A stretch of 64,000 nucleotides of DNA from Tepidibacter sp. GTDB taxonomy: Bacteria > Bacillota > Clostridia > Peptostreptococcales > Peptostreptococcaceae. The stretch spans positions 1 to 64,000 of the forward strand of contig NZ_JAOASI010000013.1 of the NCBI RefSeq assembly GCF_025210165.1, given 5' to 3'. Within the stretch, counting starts at the first letter, position 1; each line of letters opens with the position of its first letter. Positions 36,745 to 45,922 of the stretch are shown one piece after another. A program made the translations under genes and the position numbers. The notes under the pieces were generated by a model. That model saw nothing but the letters and a program-made list of their open reading frames with translations. It was not told the origin of the DNA and made no database searches.

Positions 36745-38535
36745 TTACTCTTTATTCTTTAAATCATTATCTGTTCTAGAGCTTTTAATCGCATTAACAG
36801 GACATACTTGAGCACAAATAGAACATCCAACACACATATCCGGATCTATAGATGATTTTAACTTTTCGTGTCCCTCATACTTCTTCATTAATAACGGCGG
36901 ACAATTGGTTTTGATACAATTTCTACAGCTAATACATATATCAGGATCTACATAAAAATGAGGATGTCTCATTCTATATTGAAGCGCACATGGTCCCGTA
37001 GCAACTATTATGGATAATCCTTCATGCTTTATTTCTTCATCAATAACATCTTTTGCTTTTTTATAGTTGTACTGATTTAATACTTTGATTCTTTCAAATC
37101 CTATAGTTTTGAGAAGTTCTTCTATACTTATATCCATTTCATTGTCAGAGCTTGCATTGGGCTGTCCACCTGTCATAGCAGTAGTCTTATTATCCAAAAC
37201 TATGATCGTCATATTTGCATTTTCATCTAATTTATGCATTAAATTGATAAATCCATTGACACCTGAGTGAAAAAACGTTCCATCTCCAATCATTGCAACT
37301 AATGGCTTTTTATTTCCTGATAAATCCCATGCTTTCCTCATTCCTTTTAATATACTTACACCAGATCCCATACTTATATTTATATCGTGAACTTCAAAAG
37401 GATATAAAACACCCATAGAATAACAACCTATATCCCCAATAACATTCACTTTTGCTTTTTTTAGTATGTCATAAATAGGTCTGTGAGGACAACCTGAACA
37501 AAATTGAGGACTTCTTGATGGAACTTCTAATCTTTGTTGTTCATTAAATTTTCTTTTTTCTATTAATCCTGCTTTTGCAAGTCCTTTTTCTACATCTTCA
37601 ATTTGAATTTCTCCAGTAAATGAAAAATACTGTTTTCCTTTACAATCAATACCATTTATTTTCAATTCGTTCTCTATAAAAGGCATCATTTCTTCTAAAA
37701 TTATTATGTTTTTATATTTTTGACTTAATTCTTTTATTTTTTTAATAGATATTGGATAAACCATACCTAATTTATATATAGAAGCATTCAAATCTATTTC
37801 TTTTAGATGTTGATATACAAGACCTGAGGTTATTATAATTGTATCTGTTCCTTCTTTTTCTTCTAATTTATTTAAATCTGTATTATAAGCAAGATCCTCT
37901 AGTTTTTGAAGTCTTTCCTTCATAAAATATTGAGCTTTATCTGTATACGGTGGAAGCATACAATATTTATAGGCATCTTTTTCAAAAGACTTATTATCAA
38001 TTTCTTCTCTTTCCCCTAAATTTACTATACTCCTGTTATGACATAATCTACTTGTTATTCTAAGCATAAAAGGTATATTATAATTTTCACTTAGCTCAAG
38101 TCCTATTTTAGTGAAGTCTTTAGCCTCTTGCGAATCACTAGGATCTAATATTGCCATATTTGCAAATTTACCGAAAACTCTATTATCCTGTTCATTTTGA
38201 GAAGAATGCATTCCAGGATCATCACCGGTAATCAATATGAAACCTCCATTTATTGTAGTTTGTGTAAATGTCATTAAAGGGTCTGCTGCAATATTAACAC
38301 CTACATGCTTCATACTACAAAGAGATCTAACTCCTCCAAAAGATGCTCCCATAGCTACTTCTAATGCAACTTTTTCATTAGTTGAAAATTCACTGTACAC
38401 TTCTTTGTAGTTTTTTATATTCTCTATAATCCCAACCGTAGGAGATCCTGGATAACTAGATGCTACTAATCCACCTGCCTCATAAAATCCTCTAGCTATA
38501 GCCTGATTTCCCGTCAACACCACTTTTTCATTCAT
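36745..38535 (-). CDS. iorA: Indolepyruvate:ferredoxin oxidoreductase, alpha subunit
   Basis: This protein has 596 residues. The pyrimidine-binding domain comes first (SSYPGSPTVGIIENI near 30), then the thiamine diphosphate domain (SRSPQFCSGCPHRP near 345, GDIGCYSMG, MIGDGTFFHSGVNG, NKTTAMTGGQP near 450). The C terminus carries two [4Fe-4S] motifs (CISCRNC and CVGCSICAQVCP). Together with IorB it channels aromatic amino-acid fermentation into ferredoxin reduction. The region upstream is shared with the divergent DUF362 gene. Presence of iorAB and nifJ indicates a ferredoxin-based amino-acid-fermenting metabolism. Confidence 0.96.
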   Translation of the reverse strand: MNEKVVLTGNQAIARGFYEAGGLVASSYPGSPTVGIIENIKNYKEVYSEFSTNEKVALEVAMGASFGGVRSLCSMKHVGVNIAADPLMTFTQTTINGGFILITGDDPGMHSSQNEQDNRVFGKFANMAILDPSDSQEAKDFTKIGLELSENYNIPFMLRITSRLCHNRSIVNLGEREEIDNKSFEKDAYKYCMLPPYTDKAQYFMKERLQKLEDLAYNTDLNKLEEKEGTDTIIITSGLVYQHLKEIDLNASIYKLGMVYPISIKKIKELSQKYKNIIILEEMMPFIENELKINGIDCKGKQYFSFTGEIQIEDVEKGLAKAGLIEKRKFNEQQRLEVPSRSPQFCSGCPHRPIYDILKKAKVNVIGDIGCYSMGVLYPFEVHDINISMGSGVSILKGMRKAWDLSGNKKPLVAMIGDGTFFHSGVNGFINLMHKLDENANMTIIVLDNKTTAMTGGQPNASSDNEMDISIEELLKTIGFERIKVLNQYNYKKAKDVIDEEIKHEGLSIIVATGPCALQYRMRHPHFYVDPDICISCRNCIKTNCPPLLMKKYEGHEKLKSSIDPDMCVGCSICAQVCPVNAIKSSRTDNDLKNKE

Positions 38536-38709
38536 AAATTTAACAACGCCTTTCTATATTACTTATTTCTACTTCTTTATTATGTATTTATTTAATTATT
38601 TTTAATCACTATATAATCCTCATTTTTAGGACTATATTGGCATTACTTGTATATCCATATGTATTTATATAAATTTCTTGGATATTCTAATTTTATAAGG
38701 AGGTTTTTT

Positions 38710-39648
38710 ATGAGAATTAATAGAAAAATAAAAGATAGTATAGTTGCTATAACTCAGTCAAAGAGTGAAAAGGACTCATTAAAAGATGCACTGGATATGC
38801 TTCCTATAGGAGATATGATAAAAAATGATGATACAGTGGTTATAACTCCTAACTGGGTTAAATCTAAACAACCATCAACAGGTACAGTAATAGGTCCAGA
38901 TACTTTAAAATCATTAATTCAGTATGTAAAAGGTTATAATCCTTCAAAAATATACATAGCAACAGGTTCTGGAGGAGATGAAACCTTAGATGTAATGAAA
39001 TTCGTAGGTTACGATAAAGTAATTAAAGATGAAAATGTAGAGTTTGTAGATCTAAACTATGGACCATATACAACAATAGATTTAGACCATAATATAATTC
39101 CAAATACTAAAATAAACGAGCTGATAGACGAAGTTGATGTATTAATATCATTTACCCAGCTTAAGCAACATGAGGAAGCTACCATGAGTGCTAGTATAAA
39201 AAACATAATGCTTAGTTGGCCTCCAGCTGGTGTTCATGGATTTCCAAAGAAAAAATTAGGTATACATGAAGATTTGCATGGATTTATAGTTGCAATGTCT
39301 AAGAAAATACCTATAGATTTAAGTATCATCAGTCTTGATAAGACTATGATAGGAAATGGCCCAAGCGAAGGAAAAGCAGTGGGTACAGATGGTCTTACAA
39401 TAGCAGGAACAGACCCCGTTGCTTGTGATACTGTAGCAGCTAGAATGTTAGGATTTTTACCTCAAGCAATTAATTACTTATACAAACTATATATAGATAA
39501 GGTTGGAGAAGCCAAGCCTGAAAATATGATATTAAAGGGTATTCCTATTGCACAGGCAGAAAAAATATTCTCAAAAGCCGCTTATAATCAAGAAATAGTT
39601 ATAGATAAAAACGGTATTAAAAATATTCATGGAAATCAAAAAAAATAA
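38710..39648 (+). CDS. DUF362 domain protein
   Basis: This protein has 312 residues from the ATG at 38710, which has a perfect AAGGAGG ribosome site; an upstream in-frame ATG at 38647 has none. DUF362 features are PNWVKSKQPSTGTVIGPDTLKSL, a central TQLKQHEEATMSASIKNIML and AGTDPVACDTVAARMLG near the end. Ferredoxin-type cysteines found in some family members are missing here. Distant relatives include lactate-racemase-like folds, but no activity is assigned. It is divergent from iorA with a shared promoter region and is followed by a terminator overlapping its stop. Confidence 0.88.
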   Translation: MRINRKIKDSIVAITQSKSEKDSLKDALDMLPIGDMIKNDDTVVITPNWVKSKQPSTGTVIGPDTLKSLIQYVKGYNPSKIYIATGSGGDETLDVMKFVGYDKVIKDENVEFVDLNYGPYTTIDLDHNIIPNTKINELIDEVDVLISFTQLKQHEEATMSASIKNIMLSWPPAGVHGFPKKKLGIHEDLHGFIVAMSKKIPIDLSIISLDKTMIGNGPSEGKAVGTDGLTIAGTDPVACDTVAARMLGFLPQAINYLYKLYIDKVGEAKPENMILKGIPIAQAEKIFSKAAYNQEIVIDKNGIKNIHGNQKK

Positions 39649-39678
39649 GTTGAAAACATTACGTTTTCAACTTATTTT
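39642..39678. terminator. Bidirectional terminator between DUF362 and STAS-like genes
   Basis: AAAATAAGTTGAAAAC pairs with GTTTTCAACTTATTTT over 16 bases with a five-base loop. The DUF362 stop codon lies in the left arm and the minus-strand gene ends in the right arm. Confidence 0.88.
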
Positions 39679-40013
39679 ATATCACTCATAGAATTTACTA
39701 TAGTAACCTTACTATAAAAAAACTTTTTTTCTAGTTTACTCAATCTCAAACTTTCTTTTATTCCTATTTTATCCAATATATATATTCTTTTAAATCCACT
39801 TTTCATAAATTTTTTAAATATACTTTTTATACTATTTTCTTCGCTTGTTTCAATCTCATGTGGCTGTACAACTAGATTGTATCTTGATGCTTTTATTTCT
39901 TTTATATTCTCTTTATACTCTATAAAAAATTCATTTATTTCTTCCTTAGATATATTACCACCCACATTTATTAACAGCATCTTATCTTCTTCACTAACAT
40001 TTATTTTAAACAT
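39672..40013 (-). CDS. Small protein with a STAS/SpoIIAA-like appearance
   Basis: This protein has 113 residues. Alternating short strands and helices (MFKINVSEEDKMLLINVGG, then an amphipathic helix, YNLVVQPHEIET, then a helix SIFKKFMKSGFKRIYIL) fit the compact fold of STAS or SpoIIAA-like domains. The expected phosphorylatable Ser of anti-sigma antagonists (D-S-S/T-G) is not seen, so a role in partner switching is doubtful. The ribosome site AGGAGG can be partly hidden in a hairpin (40021-40047). Treated as hypothetical with a fold guess. Confidence 0.6.
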   Translation of the reverse strand: MFKINVSEEDKMLLINVGGNISKEEINEFFIEYKENIKEIKASRYNLVVQPHEIETSEENSIKSIFKKFMKSGFKRIYILDKIGIKESLRLSKLEKKFFYSKVTIVNSMSDIK

Positions 40014-40020
40014 GAAATCC

Positions 40021-40047
40021 CTCCTTCTATATATATTTATGAAGGAG
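40021..40047 (-). promoter_or_regulatory. Hairpin covering the ribosome site of the STAS-like gene
   Basis: CTCCTTC (40021-40027 on the plus strand) pairs with GAAGGAG (40041-40047). In the minus-strand message the copy nearest the start codon is the ribosome site GAAGGAGGG. The stem is 7 bp with a 13-base AU loop, weak enough to melt at moderate temperature. Confidence 0.45.
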
Positions 40048-40069
40048 ACTATTATATATTAATACTATT

Positions 40070-42367
40070 TCATATATTTTTTAAATTTAAATCATCATAT
40101 ATTATACCTAAATTCTCTTTAGTTAAGTTAAATGAGTCTATTATAATATAATCTACCTCTAACTCTAATCTATATATTTCTTGTTTTAACTCTATTATAT
40201 CTGTATCTTTTTTGTCATAGCTTTTGTTGTTCTTTATTATATCTATATCTAATTTTAAAGACATTATCTTTTTACCTATATCTTCTATTTCTTTATATTT
40301 TGAATTCTTAAATATACCCAAATCCATTATAGAATTAGGATAATAATCATATATATGAGTACTTATTTTTTTTGCAAACATTTTGAAATAAAATTCATAT
40401 ACCCTTGAATTAAGTAAAGTCACTATATATTCTAAAGAGAAGATTTCCTCATACATATCTTTTATATAAAAAGAATATACATCCGCACTACAATAATATC
40501 CATTTCTATCAATTGAAAATTTATTATGCGAAGCCTTGTAAGGATACATTATCTTATCTTTTTCAAAGTACTTATAATCTCTACCCCATTGAAGTTCGTA
40601 CCATTTTCTTATATTTTTTCTACACTCTCTTCTATTCATTAACTTTTCCTTATATTTTGCTATATAATTTAAAGCATTTTTATATTTAGATTCATCTTCA
40701 ATAAAATCCGAATATATTATAAACAAATCATTATCTTCAATAAAGTATCTACTTATATTTTTATTTTTAATCCATTTTCTAAGTATACGCTTTTCTATAT
40801 TATTATCTTCAACATCCTTTCCACTTAAAACAAAAGCCTTGTCACATCCAGTTATTATGCCTTGAAAGCTTTGAGCTATATCTTTTAATTTATACTCTAA
40901 ATTTTCGTTTATTTTATTATAAATATCTAATTTATTATCAGATATAATAATCCATCTTTCATCATCAAGATCACACTTTTTCAAATTGAATTTTTCAAAA
41001 CATTTATCATTTAACATAATCTCAAGGCTTATATTATTACCTAAATTTAAATTATCATTTTTAAGCTTATACACATTTATATTATCCGTATCCAACTTTT
41101 TCTTAAATGTAAATATTGCACTAGCCACCCCTACACCCTTAAATACTTGATTTCCGTAAAAATCTACTATTTCTATTATACTCGAATTTCTTTTAAGATA
41201 CCCTCTAAGTAATTTACCACTTGGACTTTCTATAAAGTATCTAGGAGTTATTATACAAGCCTTTCCATCAACATCTAAAACATCTAATATCCTCTTATAA
41301 AAGCAATAATACAAATCAGATTTATCCTTGAATACATCTCTGTACTCATCAATTAGCCATTTTTTATAATGACTATCTAACTTCTTACTACCAACATATG
41401 GAGGATTTCCTATAACATAATCGTATTTATTACTCCAAAATTCTCTTTCTTTAATGTACTTATCATATTCCCACTTTACCAAACTATCTGAATTTATAAT
41501 ATTAATATTACAACTGAAGTTTTTTGTATCTTTTATAATTAAATTTACAATAGTAATGTCTATAGCAAACTTATCAACATCAGACCCATATATACAATTT
41601 CTTAACAAATGATAATGAATATTTTCCTTTTTCCAATAATCTATACCCCTAAGCTTTATATCTTTTTCACCGTTTTTTATAATATATATCTCATCCTTAT
41701 ATACCTCTTTAAGAATACTTAAATTTTCAATAAACTTCTTTTTTAACATATCATATGCCTTTATAACAAAATGCCCACTCCCACATGCAGGATCTAAAAT
41801 TTTTATAAAGGGTTTTTTCACTATATCTTCATCTGCAATAGTCTTATTTAGAATATAATCTATTATAAAACTTGGGGTATAAAACTGACCAAGAGACTTT
41901 CTAATCTCCTCATCCATAAAAACTTCATATAAATCTCCAAGTATGGTATTATCTATTCTCTGCAAATAGTCTACATTAGATTTTATTTTATCTATTGTAT
42001 TGTACATAATATATATTTCATCTTCACTCAATTGAGCTTCACTTAAATTTATCTCTTCACAAAATAAATTTAAATCTTCATAGTTTTCTGTATTTTTAAG
42101 ATAAATTTTTAATATTTCATTAAGTCTATTACCTATAATAAATTTATTTTCATTATAATTTTCTTCAAGTTTAAAACCATTATTTTGAAATATTCTAATT
42201 AAAAAAACCTTATTAATAAAAATATAAGCCTGTCTAAACGCCAAAGATTTATCACAACTTTTATATTTAGTATTTAAAATTCTTATATATACCTGAGTTA
42301 ATTGTTTATGCATCTTTTTAAATTTAAATACTAATTTTTCTTTAGTAAAGCTTGATTTTTTGTCCAT
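40070..42367 (-). CDS. Eco57I-type adenine-specific DNA methyltransferase, orphan
   Basis: This protein has 765 residues. A helical N-terminal region (1-160) precedes the methyltransferase core: LGQFYTPSFIIDYIL, motif I LDPACGSGHF near 193 and motif IV GNPPYVGSKKL near 324, typical of N6-adenine enzymes of the Eco57I/type IIG class. The C-terminal 300 residues form a TaqI-like specificity region (SFQGIITGCDKAF, then ECRKNIRKWYELQWGRD and ITPRYFIESPSG earlier). No PD-(D/E)XK nuclease motif is evident at the N terminus and no restriction gene follows, so it is either an orphan methylase or its partner is the adjacent patatin-like protein, whose gene lies 39 bases upstream on the same strand. 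Confidence 0.9.
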   Translation of the reverse strand: MDKKSSFTKEKLVFKFKKMHKQLTQVYIRILNTKYKSCDKSLAFRQAYIFINKVFLIRIFQNNGFKLEENYNENKFIIGNRLNEILKIYLKNTENYEDLNLFCEEINLSEAQLSEDEIYIMYNTIDKIKSNVDYLQRIDNTILGDLYEVFMDEEIRKSLGQFYTPSFIIDYILNKTIADEDIVKKPFIKILDPACGSGHFVIKAYDMLKKKFIENLSILKEVYKDEIYIIKNGEKDIKLRGIDYWKKENIHYHLLRNCIYGSDVDKFAIDITIVNLIIKDTKNFSCNINIINSDSLVKWEYDKYIKEREFWSNKYDYVIGNPPYVGSKKLDSHYKKWLIDEYRDVFKDKSDLYYCFYKRILDVLDVDGKACIITPRYFIESPSGKLLRGYLKRNSSIIEIVDFYGNQVFKGVGVASAIFTFKKKLDTDNINVYKLKNDNLNLGNNISLEIMLNDKCFEKFNLKKCDLDDERWIIISDNKLDIYNKINENLEYKLKDIAQSFQGIITGCDKAFVLSGKDVEDNNIEKRILRKWIKNKNISRYFIEDNDLFIIYSDFIEDESKYKNALNYIAKYKEKLMNRRECRKNIRKWYELQWGRDYKYFEKDKIMYPYKASHNKFSIDRNGYYCSADVYSFYIKDMYEEIFSLEYIVTLLNSRVYEFYFKMFAKKISTHIYDYYPNSIMDLGIFKNSKYKEIEDIGKKIMSLKLDIDIIKNNKSYDKKDTDIIELKQEIYRLELEVDYIIIDSFNLTKENLGIIYDDLNLKNI

Positions 42368-42405
42368 ACAGCACTCCTTAGTATAATTTGTTTAAATAAA
42401 TTATA

Positions 42406-43314
42406 CTACAACCAGCTATCCTTAATCCAATCATTTGCAAATTTTATATCATAAGTATCTGCCACATTAACAAGATAAGGTATTTGTTTACAACTATCTA
42501 AAGCAATAGATTTTGAAAGTTCAGGATTTACTCTTAAAAAATTATCCATTAACAATCCACTGCTATAATAATTATCAGCCTCCATATTCCCATCAAACAA
42601 TATACTAAGTAGTGGATATGGAGGATTTTGTCCAAGTCCCCATTCAATAGCTCCCCACTTTCTTGTATCTACTTTTATATTTTCTGGAGTAAATCCCGTT
42701 CCAATAGACAAAAGTCTCATATCTTCAAGCTTTTTATTTGCTCCATCTATATCCTTAGCAACACAAATCGAAGCTAAACTTGGATTGTTTGCAATAACAC
42801 CTCCATCTATATGTTTTTTATAAGATGGAAAATATATAGGGGCTGAACTACTATATAAGGCTACATCTATTACATACTCATTATCTGTTCCCATAGCTTC
42901 AAAGTTAGTATAAAACTTAGGTCTCCAGCTACCGTTATCCTTAGTTATAACTTGAAAACTTGGTATTAACACTTTCTTTTTTAAATCTTTTAGCTTAAGT
43001 TTTTTAGGAAATACTCTCATAAGAACTTCCTTCAAATGCTTATTATTGTACTTTGGTCTAAAAAATTCGTTGTATTTGGGAGAAAATATATATTTACAGT
43101 TAGTCATAGAGTATAAGTTCAATATTTCTTTTACAGATAATCCATAGGCAAGACCTAAGGCTATAAAAGCACCAGTTGATGTACCAGCAAATAAATCTGT
43201 ATTTTTGATTAGTTGTTTATTTTCTTTTTCAAGTCTTTTAAGTATATTAGCACTAAGCACTCCTCTTATACCTCCCCCGTCAAAGGTCATTATCCTATAC
43301 TTTTTCTTAGACAT
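42406..43314 (-). CDS. Patatin-like phospholipase
   Basis: This protein has 302 residues. The catalytic dyad motifs of the patatin family are intact: oxyanion loop DGGGIRG (12-18), nucleophile Ser46 in GTSTG (44-48) and the aspartate in DGGVIANNP near 170. The sequence ends KDSWL with no membrane anchor. Patatin enzymes of this size occur both as housekeeping lipases and as membrane-degrading effectors of anti-phage systems such as CBASS; no cyclase gene is nearby, so CBASS is not supported. The gene is in tandem with the orphan methyltransferase. Its ribosome site is buried in an unusually strong hairpin (43319-43367). Confidence 0.92.
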   Translation of the reverse strand: MSKKKYRIMTFDGGGIRGVLSANILKRLEKENKQLIKNTDLFAGTSTGAFIALGLAYGLSVKEILNLYSMTNCKYIFSPKYNEFFRPKYNNKHLKEVLMRVFPKKLKLKDLKKKVLIPSFQVITKDNGSWRPKFYTNFEAMGTDNEYVIDVALYSSSAPIYFPSYKKHIDGGVIANNPSLASICVAKDIDGANKKLEDMRLLSIGTGFTPENIKVDTRKWGAIEWGLGQNPPYPLLSILFDGNMEADNYYSSGLLMDNFLRVNPELSKSIALDSCKQIPYLVNVADTYDIKFANDWIKDSWL

Positions 43315-43318
43315 AAAA

Positions 43319-43367
43319 ATCCCCCCTCTAAATCATCTTAGTATTAAGGTATGATTTAAGGGGGGAT
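43319..43367 (-). promoter_or_regulatory. Strong hairpin that hides the ribosome site of the patatin gene
   Basis: ATCCCCCC and TAAATCAT (43319-43336) pair with ATGATTTA and GGGGGGAT (43351-43367): 16 bp with one small internal bulge, and the loop itself can pair CTTA with TAAG. In the minus-strand message the G-rich arm is the ribosome site and is followed by TTTTTATG, so the same structure also has the form of an intrinsic terminator ending at the start codon. On the plus strand it could end nothing obvious. Confidence 0.75.
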
Positions 43368-43504
43368 GTGGTGAGGTTAGGTCACTTTAATAAATTTAGA
43401 GAAAAAATAAAAGTATAGATTTCAATTTACAGTTCTTTACATATAGAACTTAGTATACTATAATTATATTAATAATTATATAAAATTCTCAACGAGGTGA
43501 AGTA

Positions 43505-43735
43505 ATGAAGTTAGATTTAAATAATATACTATATATATTAATCTATATAGCCTTCTTATTATCAACAATTGGATGTCTAGTTTACTTTTGTGAAAAACGT
43601 GCATCTTACCAAATCGAATATATTTTAACAAAAAATATATTTTTAAATAGATTTAAGTATTCTGAAATATTAGAACTAAGACAGTATTTTAGTTTTCAAA
43701 AATATGATATTTGGAGATATTGTAGTTTGTTCTAA
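43505..43735 (+). CDS. Small single-pass membrane protein
   Basis: This protein has 76 residues and a GAGGTGAAG ribosome site. Hydrophobic residues 8-28 ([19 protein letters not shown]) form one membrane segment, followed by a basic and aromatic cytoplasmic part. It is about 55 bases upstream of the YidC-type insertase gene and likely shares its transcript. In several Gram-positive loci a YidC paralogue is paired with a small membrane protein, but I do not recognise this one. Confidence 0.6.
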   Translation: MKLDLNNILYILIYIAFLLSTIGCLVYFCEKRASYQIEYILTKNIFLNRFKYSEILELRQYFSFQKYDIWRYCSLF

Positions 43736-43789
43736 TTTGAAATGAGCCTTTTTATAAATCTAAATTTAAAAGTTAAAGGAGAAAATAAA

Positions 43790-44440
43790 ATGGATTTCAT
43801 TTCAAGTATATTACAAGATTTATTAAATATATTATTCAGTTTTACAGGAGATTTAGGAATTGCAATAGTATTTATAACCTTAGTGGTGAAACTGGTTTTA
43901 ATGCCACTATCTTTAAAGCAAAGGTTTGCTATGAGAAAACAACAAGATTTAGCAGAAAAGATTAATCATATAAAAGAAAAGTATAAAGACAATACTAAAG
44001 AGCTTGAGGAACAACTACAAAAACATTTAGCCGAAAGTATGAAAAGTATGTTAGGATGTTCAACACTTTTAATACAGATGCCTGTAATTTATTCACTATA
44101 TAATACATTTTTAAATATGCCACAAAGTTCAGCAAGTATATTGATTCCATGGATTAGTAGTTTAAATGTATCAGATAATTTATTTATAATACCTTGTATC
44201 TATACTTTAACTATGTTAGCTCCAAGTTTAATAAGCTTTATTCCATATTTTAAAGTAAGTTCTCAAATTGCATTTAGTAAGCAAATGGCTATCTCTACAG
44301 TTATAATGAGTTTTATATTAACAGCTAAGACTCCAGTAGCTATTGGTATATATTTTATAACTAGTAGTGTATATTCTTTAATTGAGGATATTTGCTTTAG
44401 AATATATGTTAAACAGAAAAGTAAATTAATTGTAAATTGA
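43790..44440 (+). CDS. YidC/Oxa1-type membrane insertase paralogue
   Basis: This protein has 216 residues from ATG 43790, which has an AAAGGAGAA ribosome site; the frame is open further upstream but without one. The membrane core is typical: first segment with IAIVFITLVVKLVLMPLSLKQ, cytoplasmic helical hairpin rich in Lys/Glu (about residues 45-85), then LIQMPVIYSLYNTFL and three further segments. The conserved positively charged residue in the first core segment (K36 or R43 region) is present. The housekeeping YidC gene of clostridia lies by rnpA/rpmH, which are absent here, so this is probably a second copy with a specialised client such as its small neighbour. Confidence 0.88.
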   Translation: MDFISSILQDLLNILFSFTGDLGIAIVFITLVVKLVLMPLSLKQRFAMRKQQDLAEKINHIKEKYKDNTKELEEQLQKHLAESMKSMLGCSTLLIQMPVIYSLYNTFLNMPQSSASILIPWISSLNVSDNLFIIPCIYTLTMLAPSLISFIPYFKVSSQIAFSKQMAISTVIMSFILTAKTPVAIGIYFITSSVYSLIEDICFRIYVKQKSKLIVN

Positions 44441-44446
44441 TATAGT

Positions 44447-44482
44447 AATCAGCTATCTTATATCCTAGATAGCTGATTTTTA
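44447..44482 (+). terminator. Terminator of the YidC paralogue gene
   Basis: AATCAGCTATC pairs with GATAGCTGATT, followed by TTTTATATC, a few bases past the stop codon. Confidence 0.85.
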
Positions 44483-44641
44483 TATCAATTCTTAATTTTT
44501 AGGCATTTATGAAGTTCTAGTTTTTCCATATAAGCTATACACACAGGAATATATAAATGTAATATTTTTGTAAACATTTTTTGTGTTATAGTAGTTATAA
44601 TATACTATATAGAAAAATATATACAAAGTGTATATAATGAT

Positions 44642-45898
44642 CTAATAGTAATCATAATAATTACTACTCATTTCTGCTCTCATCTCTCCTTCCCATTCTG
44701 CTTTAATCTCAGCCATTATCTCATTGTGTGCTGACATCATTCCATTAATTCCACTTAAAAAGGAAAGTAATTCTTCGAAAAAATCATTCACATTATCAAC
44801 ATCAAACTTATGTTTCTTCTTAAAATATACATTCAAATTTTTGCTAAATGGATAGCGAAATAAATCTGCACCTCCATCAATACTATTAAGTTGATGAATA
44901 TACTTAAATGCATTTTCTGCAGTCTTATCTCCTTTGGGTGGATTAGCATGTTCTTCAATTTCATCCTTGATTAAATTCCATAGCCCTAAAACTTTATGTT
45001 TTTTCTTATTCATTAGTTTTAATGCTTCTTGTAATTCAAACGAACATTCTTCAAATAAAGTTTCCTTTAATGATATTTCAACCGCATTACGATATAAATA
45101 ACACATTGGAATAAATAAAAAGTCTTTTAAGGTATCATCATTGCTAATTAATTCGTAAAGATATTTTGCTGAATTAGTGTATGCTTTGACATATGGATAA
45201 TACTCTTTAAAATTATACTTATATCCAACAACACTTTGCCCATAATAACTTCCGCCTTCTTCAAGAAAAATTGGTTTTAGTTCTTCATCCCTCTTATATT
45301 CACCATAAGTATCCTTATATAGCGAATCCAATATTTTGTATGCTATAAGCATCTTATTTCCAAACTTAACCAAATCTATATGTGTTTGTTCTGTAAAAAC
45401 GGGATGTATTGAATATATTTTATTGCCAAGCCAATCCTTTTTAGTTGAAATTCCAAATGGATACCTAAATGAGTCCGATTCTCTATCAATATCATTAATA
45501 TCACGGAATAGCTCTAATAACCAGCAAAATGAATCTTCATCTACTCTAATATCTGATTCAATATATGGCCTTATTTCAAGTAATAAATTGTGTAAATTAT
45601 GCTTTGTTCTTTTAAGAAACTCACTTCTGTCTTCTATATTGCTAATATACTTAAATGCAATTGCTTTTAAAATCAACTCGATACTGTGTCTAAACAAATA
45701 AGCAACAGCGAAAAAGTAATTATCCAATTTACTTATACTAGCTGATTTAAGTAAATACTCAGTAAGTTTATATGCCGATAATTGAAATTTCTCAGCATAT
45801 AACTTCAATAAAATACCTAAGTCGTTGTTATTTTCTATTTTAATGATTTTACCACTATCAATTTTATAAATATCTGCATTTGTCCCAATCCACTTCAA
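44642..45898 (-). CDS. Protein with two HEPN-like repeats
   Basis: This protein has 418 residues with an internal duplication. Repeat 1 has VAYLFRHSIELILKA (R70-H71), KHNLHNLL near 100 and DSFRYPFG (144-148). Repeat 2 has MCYLYRNAVEISLKE (R270-N271), KHKVLGLW near 301 and DLFRYPFS (346-352). Each block is the helical HEPN-like pattern (hydrophobic-R-H-x2-E-L-x-L-K, then H-N/x-L, then R-Y-P) seen in many accessory and defence proteins. The canonical R-x4-6-H RNase motif is not clear, and repeat 2 has lost the His after Arg, so catalytic activity is uncertain. The start has an AAGGAGTGAT ribosome site. It lies next to decayed genes, suggesting an accessory region. Confidence 0.72.
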   Translation of the reverse strand: MKWIGTNADIYKIDSGKIIKIENNNDLGILLKLYAEKFQLSAYKLTEYLLKSASISKLDNYFFAVAYLFRHSIELILKAIAFKYISNIEDRSEFLKRTKHNLHNLLLEIRPYIESDIRVDEDSFCWLLELFRDINDIDRESDSFRYPFGISTKKDWLGNKIYSIHPVFTEQTHIDLVKFGNKMLIAYKILDSLYKDTYGEYKRDEELKPIFLEEGGSYYGQSVVGYKYNFKEYYPYVKAYTNSAKYLYELISNDDTLKDFLFIPMCYLYRNAVEISLKETLFEECSFELQEALKLMNKKKHKVLGLWNLIKDEIEEHANPPKGDKTAENAFKYIHQLNSIDGGADLFRYPFSKNLNVYFKKKHKFDVDNVNDFFEELLSFLSGINGMMSAHNEIMAEIKAEWEGEMRAEMSSNYYDYY

Positions 45899-45922
45899 TT
45901 TATCACTCCTTACGTAACATTT

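Noticed and set aside
40070-43314. Patatin and methyltransferase as a CBASS or BREX system
   Set aside because: No nucleotide cyclase, Cap2/Cap3, PglZ or BrxC gene is present in the window, so neither label is supported.
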